Below are positions 1 through 7,718 of a DNA stretch of 35,668 nucleotides, one piece after another. The notes under the pieces are model-generated. The model was not told the DNA's origin, ran no database searches, and saw only the letters and a list, made by a program, of their open reading frames with translations. Source of the stretch: CAZNJQ01 sp964573545 (GTDB lineage: Bacteria; Patescibacteriota; Minisyncoccia; Phycocordibacterales; UBA2135); NCBI GenBank assembly GCA_964573545.1, contig CAZNJQ010000007.1, forward strand, positions 1-35,668. The letters are read 5' to 3'. Each line of letters begins with the position of its first letter. The stretch's first letter is position 1. The position numbers and the translations under genes were made by a program.

Positions 1-245
1 TCATCTTGCGCAAGCTCCGCAGGGCGGATAAACGGCACTTCAGCGCCATATTCACGAGCGATAGAAGCGATTTTTTCGTCATCTGTTGTCACAATTACTC
101 GCTCAACGAGTTTGCTTTTCTTCGCCGCCTCAATTGACCAGGCAATCAAGGGCTTGCCGCCCAAGGGAATGATATTTTTGCCAGGAAAACCCTTGCTCCC
201 GCCACGGGCGGGGATAACGGCAATAGTCCTTATTTTTTTCCTCAT
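1..245 (-). CDS. CMP-nonulosonate (acylneuraminate) cytidylyltransferase, C-terminus cut by window edge
   Basis: This reading frame starts with ATG at 245 and is still open at base 1, so only the first 81 residues or so are visible. It would activate a nonulosonic acid (sialic, legionaminic or pseudaminic type) with CTP in the cytoplasm. The N-terminus carries the family's CTP-binding signature IPARGGSKGFPGKNI at about residues 11-25, followed by GGKPLIAWSIEAA and a TTDD segment. The start lies one base after the stop of the next upstream gene, which encodes a close paralogue; large parts of the visible region are identical. The two genes probably share one transcript. The substrate cannot be read from the sequence. 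Identification as a cytidylyltransferase is secure, but the sugar is not. Confidence 0.9.
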   Translation of the reverse strand, partial: MRKKIRTIAVIPARGGSKGFPGKNIIPLGGKPLIAWSIEAAKKSKLVERVIVTTDDEKIASIAREYGAEVPFIRPAELAQD

Positions 246-246
246 A

Positions 247-918
247 CTATTTTCCCAATAACCTCTCGGTAATTTCAAAATCAGATGACTCGTCTATATC
301 TATAGAAGAGTAGCGGTCCATTTCATAGAACCCGACCCTATCGCCCCGTATTCTTCCTTGTTTAATTAAATCTATTTTTGAAATATACACTGCGCCATTT
401 TCAATATATGAAGGTTCTCGTTTATTCCGATTCTCTATTTTTTTGAATGTTGGCACGAGGTATTCACCGCCCCTTACTTCATGCCGAGGATTTCTATTAA
501 CCTCAACACTTATCAAAGAATCAAAATCTCCTCCTAGAAATTTCTCGATTGCCTCATCCAAGTGTTTCGCTGTTCGAAGTGGAGATGTCGGCTGAAGTAA
601 GACAATCGCATCAGAAATATAATTTTCTTTTTCTAAAAATTCTACCGCGTGTTTCAGTACAGGATCCATTGGCGTGTTGTCTTCCGCGAGTTCCTTGGGG
701 CGTATGATAACGCCTGCCCCAAACTTTTTTGCGATTTCTGCGATATTAATATCATCGGTAGAAACAACCACCCGATCAATTAACCGGGAACCTTTCGCTG
801 CTTCAATAGACCATGCAATGAGCGGTTTTCCGGCAAGTAATTTTATATTTTTCCCCGGTATACCTTTGGAACCGCCGCGAGCTGGAATGATAGCGAGAAT
901 TTTAAATGATTTCCCCAT
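247..918 (-). CDS. CMP-nonulosonate (acylneuraminate) cytidylyltransferase
   Basis: A 223-residue protein of normal length for the NeuA/PseF/LegF family, which transfers CMP from CTP to a nonulosonic acid. It shows IPARGGSKGIPGKNI (residues 11-25), GKPLIAWSIEAAK, the STDD segment near residue 54, QPTSPLR near residue 110, and a D-x-D-E near the C-terminus (IDIDESSDF), all typical of this family. It begins two bases after the stop of the 526-residue capsule protein and ends one base before the start of a second, similar cytidylyltransferase. The tandem pair suggests two different CMP-sugars or a recent duplication. No NeuB-type synthase is visible; it may lie beyond the left edge of the window. 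Confidence 0.93.
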   Translation of the reverse strand: MGKSFKILAIIPARGGSKGIPGKNIKLLAGKPLIAWSIEAAKGSRLIDRVVVSTDDINIAEIAKKFGAGVIIRPKELAEDNTPMDPVLKHAVEFLEKENYISDAIVLLQPTSPLRTAKHLDEAIEKFLGGDFDSLISVEVNRNPRHEVRGGEYLVPTFKKIENRNKREPSYIENGAVYISKIDLIKQGRIRGDRVGFYEMDRYSSIDIDESSDFEITERLLGK

Positions 919-920
919 AT

Positions 921-2501
921 TTACACACTTAATTCCTGATAGAGAGCTGCGGAAATATTTTTCGCATTTTCTTCGTCATCTTTAACAAACGTCTTATTTA
1001 GATCTGCGCCATCTCGGAACCGATAATCTCGATATCCGCGTATTGATACTTCATCAAAGACCTTGAGAAAATTAATGATTTTTTGCTGATCTGGGATAAA
1101 GCCGCCTTGTATTTTTTGTATTGCATCTTTGCATGATTCAAAATCTTTCACGCGAAGCACGCCATCGCAATACATATACCACGTATACCCAAAAACCATT
1201 CCGGGCTTCCCTCGCAACACGGCTTCCCATACAGCGCTGCCGGTTACAGCAGCGACTGCCTGTGAATTTTTTATCAGATCAAAAGTCGACGTCTCGGTCG
1301 GGACAACATAAACATTTTTCTTTCGTACGATTTCTTCGGTATACCCTTTGAATCTTCCCTTATGAGTGCGTGGATAATACCACTGCAATGGACTTTCCTT
1401 CACATAAATAACCCAGTCGTCGGGGAGTACATACGACAACGTATCAATCATAAGAATCTGGTCAACAAAAACATCTCCGTCAGATGACGTTGATGCTTCC
1501 GGCTGGTTATGAAGCGTGACATATATATATTTCTTTGAATAATCGGGTTGAGTTTGATGCTCCGCATACTCTCTTTTAAATCCGTCTCTCGTCGCCTGCC
1601 ATCTCTTTTCCTGTAGTTTGATAGCCCACACGAAACGTTTAAACGGCTCAATGCTTGGCATGCTTCGTTTCATAAGTAACATTCGCGCGTACAGATATGT
1701 TGTTTTTAAAAATGTCAGATTTCTGAGATTTTTTTTAATTACATCACCGCTGGGTAAAAAGCGACTCATTCTATATGTTCTTTTTTTGATATTATCCGTA
1801 CGAACATAAAACGGGTACCTATCGATACGCTGCTGTTTTTCATAATAATCTCTCACGTCAAGATTCAAGTCGTCTAGTGTGAAATCTTTACCTTTGTGGT
1901 CTTCGATTTTTGCACGTATTTTTTTGAAATCAACCGTATCGTCTACAAGAAGCAACCTCCCACCTATTTGAGTATTACGAAGTATGATTTGCCTGATATT
2001 CAAATGCTTCGCGACGCAATGCGCAACGTGTTTATACGCCATGTGTGGCGCATCGTAAAAGACGATGGCATCCGGTTTCAGTGTTTGAAACACACCGTAC
2101 CAATATTTGAGATATTCGTTGTAGAGGTGAATTTTTTTCATAAGAGTGACAGCAGTCAGGTCTATGGTATCCATCATGACGAGCGACCGTAACTCACATT
2201 CGAGAAATTGTTTTATAAAATCACTCCCCAATGGCTCAAACATCGAAATATCTATTTCCCGTGCTGGCACCCCGGCAATCGCATCGTCCGCACTGTGAAA
2301 AATCGTATTCGGGAACAAATCTCTTCTTCCAGACACTTCGTCCATAAACTCTCTTTTCCCGTCCGCCCAATACACAATTTCGACGCCGCGCGCCTGGAGA
2401 CCCTTAATCGTCTTAATCATCATTTTTGAGTAAAAATCAAACACTATGATGCGTTTCTTTTTCTGTTCCGCGATATGCCGTTTTTTCCCGTGTCTGTCCA
2501 T
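921..2501 (-). CDS. Capsule polysaccharide synthesis protein-like glycosyltransferase (KpsC/KpsS-like)
   Basis: A 526-residue soluble protein that I place with capsule-synthesis (Capsule_synth, KpsS/KpsC-type) proteins. The clearest signal is near residue 425, where VTGSAVWEAVLRGKPGMVFG matches the conserved TGS-x-x-WEA-x-x-x-GKP-x-x-x-FG motif of that family. It is preceded by a segment reading LPDDWVIYVKESPLQ. The N-terminal KRIIVFDFYSKMMIKTIKGL looks like the first strand and helix of a GT-B fold. The basic start (MDRHGKKRHIAEQKKKR) has no signal peptide, so the protein is probably cytoplasmic. It lies directly upstream of the CMP-sugar synthetases, which fits use of a CMP-activated sugar; that link is inference. 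In E. coli the related proteins add Kdo to a lipid anchor. Confidence 0.7.
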   Translation of the reverse strand: MDRHGKKRHIAEQKKKRIIVFDFYSKMMIKTIKGLQARGVEIVYWADGKREFMDEVSGRRDLFPNTIFHSADDAIAGVPAREIDISMFEPLGSDFIKQFLECELRSLVMMDTIDLTAVTLMKKIHLYNEYLKYWYGVFQTLKPDAIVFYDAPHMAYKHVAHCVAKHLNIRQIILRNTQIGGRLLLVDDTVDFKKIRAKIEDHKGKDFTLDDLNLDVRDYYEKQQRIDRYPFYVRTDNIKKRTYRMSRFLPSGDVIKKNLRNLTFLKTTYLYARMLLMKRSMPSIEPFKRFVWAIKLQEKRWQATRDGFKREYAEHQTQPDYSKKYIYVTLHNQPEASTSSDGDVFVDQILMIDTLSYVLPDDWVIYVKESPLQWYYPRTHKGRFKGYTEEIVRKKNVYVVPTETSTFDLIKNSQAVAAVTGSAVWEAVLRGKPGMVFGYTWYMYCDGVLRVKDFESCKDAIQKIQGGFIPDQQKIINFLKVFDEVSIRGYRDYRFRDGADLNKTFVKDDEENAKNISAALYQELSV

Positions 2502-2528
2502 GTTTTAATTTTTTATTTGAGAATGTAT

Positions 2529-2550
2529 GAAAAAACTGACCGCTATCAGT
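2529..2550 (-). terminator. Weak hairpin with T-run, possible terminator
   Basis: In the 69-base gap between the exostosin-like gene and the capsule-like gene, minus-strand ACTGA (2550-2546) pairs with TCAGT (2539-2535) across a six-base loop, followed by TTTTT. The stem is only five base pairs, so it may be a weak or partial terminator, or chance. Confidence 0.3.
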
Positions 2551-2570
2551 ATTTTCATTATATAACCTCA

Positions 2571-3704
2571 CTATGATTGTTTTAGTTTTAGTTCTGACAA
2601 TACGATTTTCAAGAAAGAGCCCGGACGAAGTAACTCAAATGCCTTGCGCGCCATCTTTTGCCTTCTTTTAAACTCTTCATCGCTTAAGGAGGCATAAAAA
2701 TCAACAATTGCGCGCTCAGTTTCAGAAATACGGGTATAATCCACTGATACGACAAATTTACTATAATCAATATGATCTTTGAGTGGTAAAACGCAGTCCG
2801 TATTAACAAGAACGGGCAACCTGCCGAGAGAAAGAGCTTCAAAAAACCGTACGGATGCATTGCCGTTCCCTTTGGGGGCAAGTACAAAATCGGCATTGAT
2901 AATGCTCTCTATGCTTTCCTTCTCTGCAACTTCGGGATTTATCCGATTTTTACCATCAAGTCCGCTTTGTGCAGAGAAAGACTTCCGTACCAAAAAATTT
3001 GTATTAACGAGCGATGGATGCTTGAGTGCGCGCATCGCCTTCCTTCTAAAATAAATGCCGGCTTTGTGGAGCTTCGCATGCTTATCTCGGAACAGATAGA
3101 ATTTTATATCAGCGGAAAGTATCTGTAGTCCATACATAAGTCGAGGGTAAAAGCCAGAGAAGCCGGCCCATCCACAAAAACTGATAGTCGACTTCTCGCT
3201 TTTCCCATGCAAGATAATATGTTTCCAAGTCTTTTCCCTATACGCCGCAAGCCCCGGCGAACGAAAATGCAACGCGTATGGCGGTATGATTATTTCATTC
3301 TCCCTCTGCTTGTATCCGTATTGCGAATATCTGAATATCAAAGAGTGTGGAACATCAATGTGTTTGTCTGAATCTGCCATTGCGAATATCAGTATTTTTT
3401 TTTTATATTTTTCCGCAAGCATTACAAAGTGCGAAAGCAATAAATGAGCATCGTTTTTGGGTATCTTTCGCAAAAAAGAATATTTATGCGGAAATAAGAG
3501 AAAATCCGCTTCAGCCGGATCAGAGACGATGCGCAAAAAATCGAAAGCTGCCTCCCCGTCGGCACCCTGAAACATGTTCCACAGATGGGCATCAACAGGT
3601 TTGTGTTTGTTTACGATAGTCTGCAAAAAAAAGAGCGGGGCAATCCCTTTGACGGGCGCTACGGTATAGACAGCAATATAATCATTGTGCGTCTCATTCG
3701 TCAT
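2571..3704 (-). CDS. Exostosin-like (GT47-type) glycosyltransferase, copy A
   Basis: A 377-residue protein resembling the exostosin domain family (GT47). The diagnostic stretch lies near residue 280: FVLAPKGNGNASVRFFEAL, then SLGRLPVLVNTDCVLPL and a FVVSV strand, matching the exostosin pattern of L-x-P-x-G-x-x-x-S-x-R-x-F-E-A-L followed by G-x-x-P-V. There is no signal peptide or membrane segment. A clear paralogue sits at 23605-24729, sharing LWN-x-FQG near residue 43, DFLL-P-H, FCGWA, and the exostosin motif. It presumably transfers a sugar from a nucleotide donor to the growing glycan; donor and acceptor are unknown. The 69-base gap downstream holds only a weak hairpin. Confidence 0.75.
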   Translation of the reverse strand: MTNETHNDYIAVYTVAPVKGIAPLFFLQTIVNKHKPVDAHLWNMFQGADGEAAFDFLRIVSDPAEADFLLFPHKYSFLRKIPKNDAHLLLSHFVMLAEKYKKKILIFAMADSDKHIDVPHSLIFRYSQYGYKQRENEIIIPPYALHFRSPGLAAYREKTWKHIILHGKSEKSTISFCGWAGFSGFYPRLMYGLQILSADIKFYLFRDKHAKLHKAGIYFRRKAMRALKHPSLVNTNFLVRKSFSAQSGLDGKNRINPEVAEKESIESIINADFVLAPKGNGNASVRFFEALSLGRLPVLVNTDCVLPLKDHIDYSKFVVSVDYTRISETERAIVDFYASLSDEEFKRRQKMARKAFELLRPGSFLKIVLSELKLKQS

Positions 3705-3717
3705 TGGTTCAATATAG

Positions 3718-5205
3718 CTAATACACCACCCGTTTGGTCACATCAACAAAACCGTGCTCGCTTTCGTTTATGCTCATATAGCTGATATTGGGCAACATCT
3801 CCAAATCTGCTCCGAAGTAACGACTAAAGACAATTCTGAATATATTTACTGGCGTAACGCTCTCAGGCAGCGCTTTTTCGTCAATGTTCGGAAGACGATA
3901 TGCACTGAAATTTCTAAAATGGTTGCGCAATGCATCATCCGAAATTAAATCAACGGAACTCACCCCTTCGAGGGAAAACGTTTTTGAACCATGGTCTGAC
4001 TGAAGAACGATAATCGAGGAATCTCCGTACTCTGCCACAATTTTTTCCAAAGCCTTTTTTACTCTTTCAGTGGTGAAAATTAACTGATCCAAGTAAACAT
4101 TCGGGTTGTGCAGCCACCCTGCCGGCGGGGCGAGCTCTTCAGTGCGCAGAGAGCCATCACGATTAAAAACGAACGGGGCATGAGGTACACCAAGGTGAAC
4201 AAAGGTAAATGTGGGCTCTTTTAGTTTTGGGATTTCTTCAAGTTCATCAAATTGATACAAAATCCTATTTCTCTGAACTCTCCGCGTAAACCAGGAATCT
4301 AGCCCGATTACATACGCCACGGGATAGAGTGCCGTCTTCTTATATATGGTTATAAGCGATTCGGACAATGAGTTTTTGTTGACGTTTTTGTCAGCATAAG
4401 GATTGTAGGCAGTTATCTCCCACTCAGAACCAAAATGAACATACCGATACCCAAGACCTTTAAGTGATTTCCCAACGGCATGATCTTTTATCTGTTTATT
4501 TAGGTCGGATGGATTTAGATTCTGGATATAATCCATGTTCAGGGCAGAGAAAAGCGAAAATGCTGTCACCGAATAATTACTCAGGCTTTTTTGATCGACA
4601 AGAAAGCCGAGTTTCCCCAGAAATGCCGTAAAGTCAGCATTGTCGTAGTTATAAAAATTTTCAAGAGTCCAGTTACTTGCGTACTGATCCAGAACAATAT
4701 AATAAATATCGGGCAATACACCGGGGGAAGAAAGAACTATATCATTTTTAACCATACTATTTTCGTCGCTGTCAGATACTTTTGAAAACAGATTCATGCC
4801 GATTGAAAAGACAGACAATGCAATTAAAACAGCAGCCATGATGAACAAGGTCGTATGGACATCTCTCAAATTTCGCTCCGTTTTAAAAGTCACATATGCG
4901 ATTGCCGTAAAAATCAAGACCCATAAAGACAAAAGAGAAAAATAGTTGATGAAATTAAGATGGAATGACAGTAGAAAATCGTACACATGGCCGAACGAGA
5001 AAAATAAAAACAATGCGGTTGAGCTTACAATTGATGCCTTGCTCCATGTTCGGAAAACAGGACGCGAGAGCAAAAAAACAACAGCGCTGAGTACGATGGC
5101 AATAATCGTCAAAAACAGCGCGCTCATGGGAGAAAGTTCACCCAAATTTTGTGCCCACAAAGAAAAAACCGGAAACAGTGAAAATAAAAATGGGTGTAAA
5201 ATCAT
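3718..5205 (-). CDS. Membrane-anchored sulfatase / alkaline-phosphatase-fold protein
   Basis: A 495-residue protein with about five N-terminal membrane segments (roughly residues 5-17, 28-47, 57-79, 87-106 and 118-140) and a C-terminal hydrolase domain outside the membrane. The domain opens with PDIYYIVLDQYAS, where Asp173 fits the first metal ligand. SNYSVTAFSLFSALNMDY follows; Thr214 is the likely nucleophile. A later LQSDHGSKT (about residue 405) gives the conserved Asp-His metal pair, and a VPHAPF segment lies between. The architecture resembles LtaS- and EptA-type phosphotransferases as well as true sulfatases. With Thr rather than Cys at the active site, phospho-group transfer or hydrolysis is more likely than sulfate chemistry. 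It overlaps the upstream methyltransferase by four bases (ATGA), so the two are probably translationally coupled. Confidence 0.8.
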   Translation of the reverse strand: MILHPFLFSLFPVFSLWAQNLGELSPMSALFLTIIAIVLSAVVFLLSRPVFRTWSKASIVSSTALFLFFSFGHVYDFLLSFHLNFINYFSLLSLWVLIFTAIAYVTFKTERNLRDVHTTLFIMAAVLIALSVFSIGMNLFSKVSDSDENSMVKNDIVLSSPGVLPDIYYIVLDQYASNWTLENFYNYDNADFTAFLGKLGFLVDQKSLSNYSVTAFSLFSALNMDYIQNLNPSDLNKQIKDHAVGKSLKGLGYRYVHFGSEWEITAYNPYADKNVNKNSLSESLITIYKKTALYPVAYVIGLDSWFTRRVQRNRILYQFDELEEIPKLKEPTFTFVHLGVPHAPFVFNRDGSLRTEELAPPAGWLHNPNVYLDQLIFTTERVKKALEKIVAEYGDSSIIVLQSDHGSKTFSLEGVSSVDLISDDALRNHFRNFSAYRLPNIDEKALPESVTPVNIFRIVFSRYFGADLEMLPNISYMSINESEHGFVDVTKRVVY

Positions 5206-6590
5206 ATTTTATTTTTTTCCATCAAATATAAAGTCCGCGAGGAGTCTTTTATGGTACGCATGTCAATAATTTTGAAGAATTTTTTAAATTCTTTCTCAAA
5301 CTCCTGTTGGGTGTATTCCGGAAAAATGTCTTCGCGGGTAAACAACAGCCGCTCCACTTGAGAATCGCCCTTGGGAACAAATTCGATAATGAGATTCTTG
5401 CGGCTTACTCGCGACAAAAATTCTCCGATCCTATAAAGCGGCACATTGTTAGCAATAGCCAAATGATGGATCAGTGCAAGCGCCAGCACTGCATCTGCAC
5501 CCCCTCTTTCCACAAGCGACATCCGCTCTTCGTTCGCCCAACCAATGTTGGGGCTCGGATTCATTAGATCAAAAACAAGTGGCAGAAGAAAAGCATCTTT
5601 GTCTATTTTTGACTGCAAATAATCTCTTTCGACGGCGTGCGGGTCTATATCAAAAGCGACGACGGGGATATGTTTATCGCTCACAACTCTGCTAAAATAT
5701 CCATCATTTGCACCCAAGTCCCAAACATCCTTTGGTTTTATTATGTTAATATAGTCATTCAGAATTTCTTTTTTATGCACTAGGGCACTGCCACTGTAGT
5801 TAGTATCATCATAATAATTCTCCCATTCGGTGTGTTGCTTAAAAGGTCTCATCGCGCGAATAGAACGTTCAAGGCCATCGATAATAGCGTACAGCTTTGT
5901 GAGACTAAGGCGGTGCTGCTCTGTTTTGATTTTTTTATCTGCAAAATAACGTTGTCCCTTTGAATGAATATAGATGTGCAAGAAAAGTGCCAGTTTTGTG
6001 AAATTAAAAACACCCAGAAGTTTGCTTGCCAAATCAAGAGGAACCCCGTCTGTATATATTTTAAGAAGTTGTCCAAGCCGTATATCACGCATACTCATCA
6101 GAGCAAGGGGGGCAAAAAAATGCTGGCAGAATTGTTTATATCCAGGCCACAACTGCCCTTCTGAATATTTTTCAAATGACAATGTGTCTATCAAAACGGG
6201 AGCGCCGTTTAAAAATTGTATATTATACGCGCTCGCGTCTTTAAGGATCATTCCATGATCTAGCGCGATCTTTTGGATCTTGAGCGTTAAAAGAGCCGCG
6301 TCTTTAAGGGCGCTAAAGCACCACTCGTACGGATACGAAACGAAGTCGACTGTATGCGGCTTGATAATTTTATAAACCCCCTCCCGAGACCCGATACTTA
6401 AATCAACCTCTTGGTGTTCTATAAGCAGTTTCTTTTCAACCAGAGACTGATACAGGCCCGATTGCATTAGGTAGTCGTAGTGCTTTCGATAGACAAAATT
6501 TATTTGCCGATATAGCGCTCCGGAATGCAAAAAAACATGCCCGCTTGGATCTCTGAAGGAACTCCGTTCAATATGGCTATCTTGGATCAT
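5202..6590 (-). CDS. NoeA-like class I SAM-dependent methyltransferase
   Basis: A 462-residue protein with an N-terminal domain of about 270 residues (FRDPSGHVFLHSGALYRQIN near the start; DASAYNIQF near residue 118) and a C-terminal Rossmann methyltransferase domain. The SAM loop is at about residue 290 (WDLGANDGYFSRVV), followed by VAFDIDPHAVERDY and an ALALIHHL segment. This arrangement resembles the nodulation protein NoeA and relatives annotated as class I methyltransferases. The DASAYNIQF stretch looks kinase-like, but I do not see a full kinase motif set. The gene overlaps the small YLDPGTGS gene upstream and the sulfatase-fold gene downstream. The substrate is unknown; a glycan or lipid-linked substrate is inferred from context. 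Confidence 0.8.
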   Translation of the reverse strand: MIQDSHIERSSFRDPSGHVFLHSGALYRQINFVYRKHYDYLMQSGLYQSLVEKKLLIEHQEVDLSIGSREGVYKIIKPHTVDFVSYPYEWCFSALKDAALLTLKIQKIALDHGMILKDASAYNIQFLNGAPVLIDTLSFEKYSEGQLWPGYKQFCQHFFAPLALMSMRDIRLGQLLKIYTDGVPLDLASKLLGVFNFTKLALFLHIYIHSKGQRYFADKKIKTEQHRLSLTKLYAIIDGLERSIRAMRPFKQHTEWENYYDDTNYSGSALVHKKEILNDYINIIKPKDVWDLGANDGYFSRVVSDKHIPVVAFDIDPHAVERDYLQSKIDKDAFLLPLVFDLMNPSPNIGWANEERMSLVERGGADAVLALALIHHLAIANNVPLYRIGEFLSRVSRKNLIIEFVPKGDSQVERLLFTREDIFPEYTQQEFEKEFKKFFKIIDMRTIKDSSRTLYLMEKNKI

Positions 6591-6819
6591 TGTTGGTTAT
6601 TTCATTCGATTTTTTCCGAGAAAAAAAAGAGATGATCCTGCTCCAAAATACCCGTGCAAGATATGCCCCGCTTGCGATCATGCCGACAGCGATTTGAATC
6701 AAAAAACTACCGGTCCCGGGATCCAAATACGCACCCACTGACAACGGTGTAAGTGATAAAGAAAGAAGTATGATCAAGAACTTCGAATTTATTTTCGGAA
6801 AAAACTTAGGATAGAGCAT
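6577..6819 (-). CDS. Small membrane protein with AYLDPGTGS motif
   Basis: An 80-residue protein of a widespread but, to my knowledge, functionally undefined family. I chose the ATG at 6819 because it gives a normal signal peptide: basic start (MLYPKFFPKINSK), hydrophobic core (FLIILLSLSL), and a likely cut at SVGA before YLDPGTGS. The ATG at 6861 is also possible and would add 14 residues. After the motif comes one membrane helix (FLIQIAVGMIASGAYLARVFW) and a basic tail (FFSRKKS). The mature protein would expose its DPGTGS end outside the membrane. It overlaps the start of the NoeA-like methyltransferase by 14 bases and is the first gene after a good promoter. No strong ribosome-binding site is visible at either start. 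Confidence 0.75.
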   Translation of the reverse strand: MLYPKFFPKINSKFLIILLSLSLTPLSVGAYLDPGTGSFLIQIAVGMIASGAYLARVFWSRIISFFSRKKSNEITNNDPR

Positions 6820-6935
6820 AATTTTATATTTTCCAAGCCCTAATAAGATGAACGTGGTCATTCGAGTAAAGCCCTGGATCAGTAATAGAACTCACCCCTT
6901 ATCTGCGCGGGCAAGAACTCACTAATAATATGATG

Positions 6936-6963
6936 ATTATAGTAGATATGGTCAAAAAGACAA
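6936..6963 (-). promoter_or_regulatory. Sigma-70-type promoter for the YLDPGTGS-methyltransferase-sulfatase operon
   Basis: On the minus strand a perfect TATAAT (6941-6936) is preceded at 16 bases by TTGTCT (6963-6958), a 4/6 match to the -35 consensus. Transcription would start near 6929, about 70-110 bases before the candidate starts of the small membrane protein. The 115-base gap (6862-6976) holds nothing else I can identify. Confidence 0.6.
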
Positions 6964-6976
6964 CGCGAGGAAATCT

Positions 6977-7690
6977 TCAACGCTTCTGCAGTATCCAGCC
7001 TGCATTTTTCATATACACAGGGAGATTTTCGACCCCCCGCTCTGTTAAAAAATCTTTAACGGCCTCCCGGCACCCCAGATATCCTTCGTAATCATCAAAA
7101 ACAATAAAGCCGCCCGCGGCCACTTGAACATACAATGCCTCCAATGCCGATTTTGTGGGTTCATAAAAACTGCTATTAAGTCGCAAAATCGCTATCTCCC
7201 CCATCTCTTCTTTACAATCCAATAGAACTCCTTTGCTCGCTTTTTCAATCACGTGGTGTTTCTGTGCCGGTAGACACAAATTGGATATGGCGTCTGCAAT
7301 ATGGTGCGACAATTCGGGGACATTTCCAGAGAAATCAAAATGCCATATATCTCTATCTCTATCAACAAGTGCCATGATTAACGCAACGCCACTCGAGAGG
7401 TTTCCGCATTCGACGTACGATCCTTTTATGTTTTCTTTTGTGGCCTTACGAGCCAAAAGATACGCGTTACTGAGCGCAGTATAAGTATTTAATGTATAAG
7501 GTTTTACTTTCCCCAGACAAGACAATTTTATTGGATGGAGAAAATCATTGACCGCTAAGTGAAATTGCGGATCGGATATTGATTGGAGAGGAGTAAATCG
7601 AAGTGAAAAAGAAATAGTCTGTCTGAACAGGGTATAAAAAGATCTCACAATTAAATTTGTTTTGATTCTGTTTTTAATCGATGAGGACAT
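6977..7690 (-). CDS. TylF/MycF-like methyltransferase homologue with altered metal site
   Basis: A 237-residue protein that follows the pattern of TylF/MycF sugar O-methyltransferases. It shows SYVECGNLSSG (about 91-101) for SAM binding, WHFDFSGNVPE in place of the usual DSFxGLP, and FIVFDDYEGYLGCREAVKDF (about 195-214). These enzymes need Mg bound by acidic residues. The DDY pair (Asp199, Asp200) is kept, but the LRLDGDxYEST segment reads LRLNSSFYEPT, with Asn172 and Ser where acids are expected. The protein may bind SAM but be inactive, use another metal set, or have a different role. It is the last gene of the group led by the ABC exporter and deacetylase genes; a promoter for the next operon begins right after it. 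Confidence 0.7.
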   Translation of the reverse strand: MSSSIKNRIKTNLIVRSFYTLFRQTISFSLRFTPLQSISDPQFHLAVNDFLHPIKLSCLGKVKPYTLNTYTALSNAYLLARKATKENIKGSYVECGNLSSGVALIMALVDRDRDIWHFDFSGNVPELSHHIADAISNLCLPAQKHHVIEKASKGVLLDCKEEMGEIAILRLNSSFYEPTKSALEALYVQVAAGGFIVFDDYEGYLGCREAVKDFLTERGVENLPVYMKNAGWILQKR

Positions 7691-7718
7691 ATTCTACAAT
7701 ATTTTATATGGATTTATC

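Noticed and set aside
1129..1351. Plus-strand reading frames throughout the window, this pair being a typical example
   Set aside because: They all lie opposite strongly supported minus-strand genes, have no recognisable motifs and mirror the codon pattern of the real genes.
3718..5205. True sulfatase with formylglycine
   Set aside because: There is no C-x-P-x-R or S-x-P-x-R motif; the likely nucleophile is Thr214 as in phospho-transferases.
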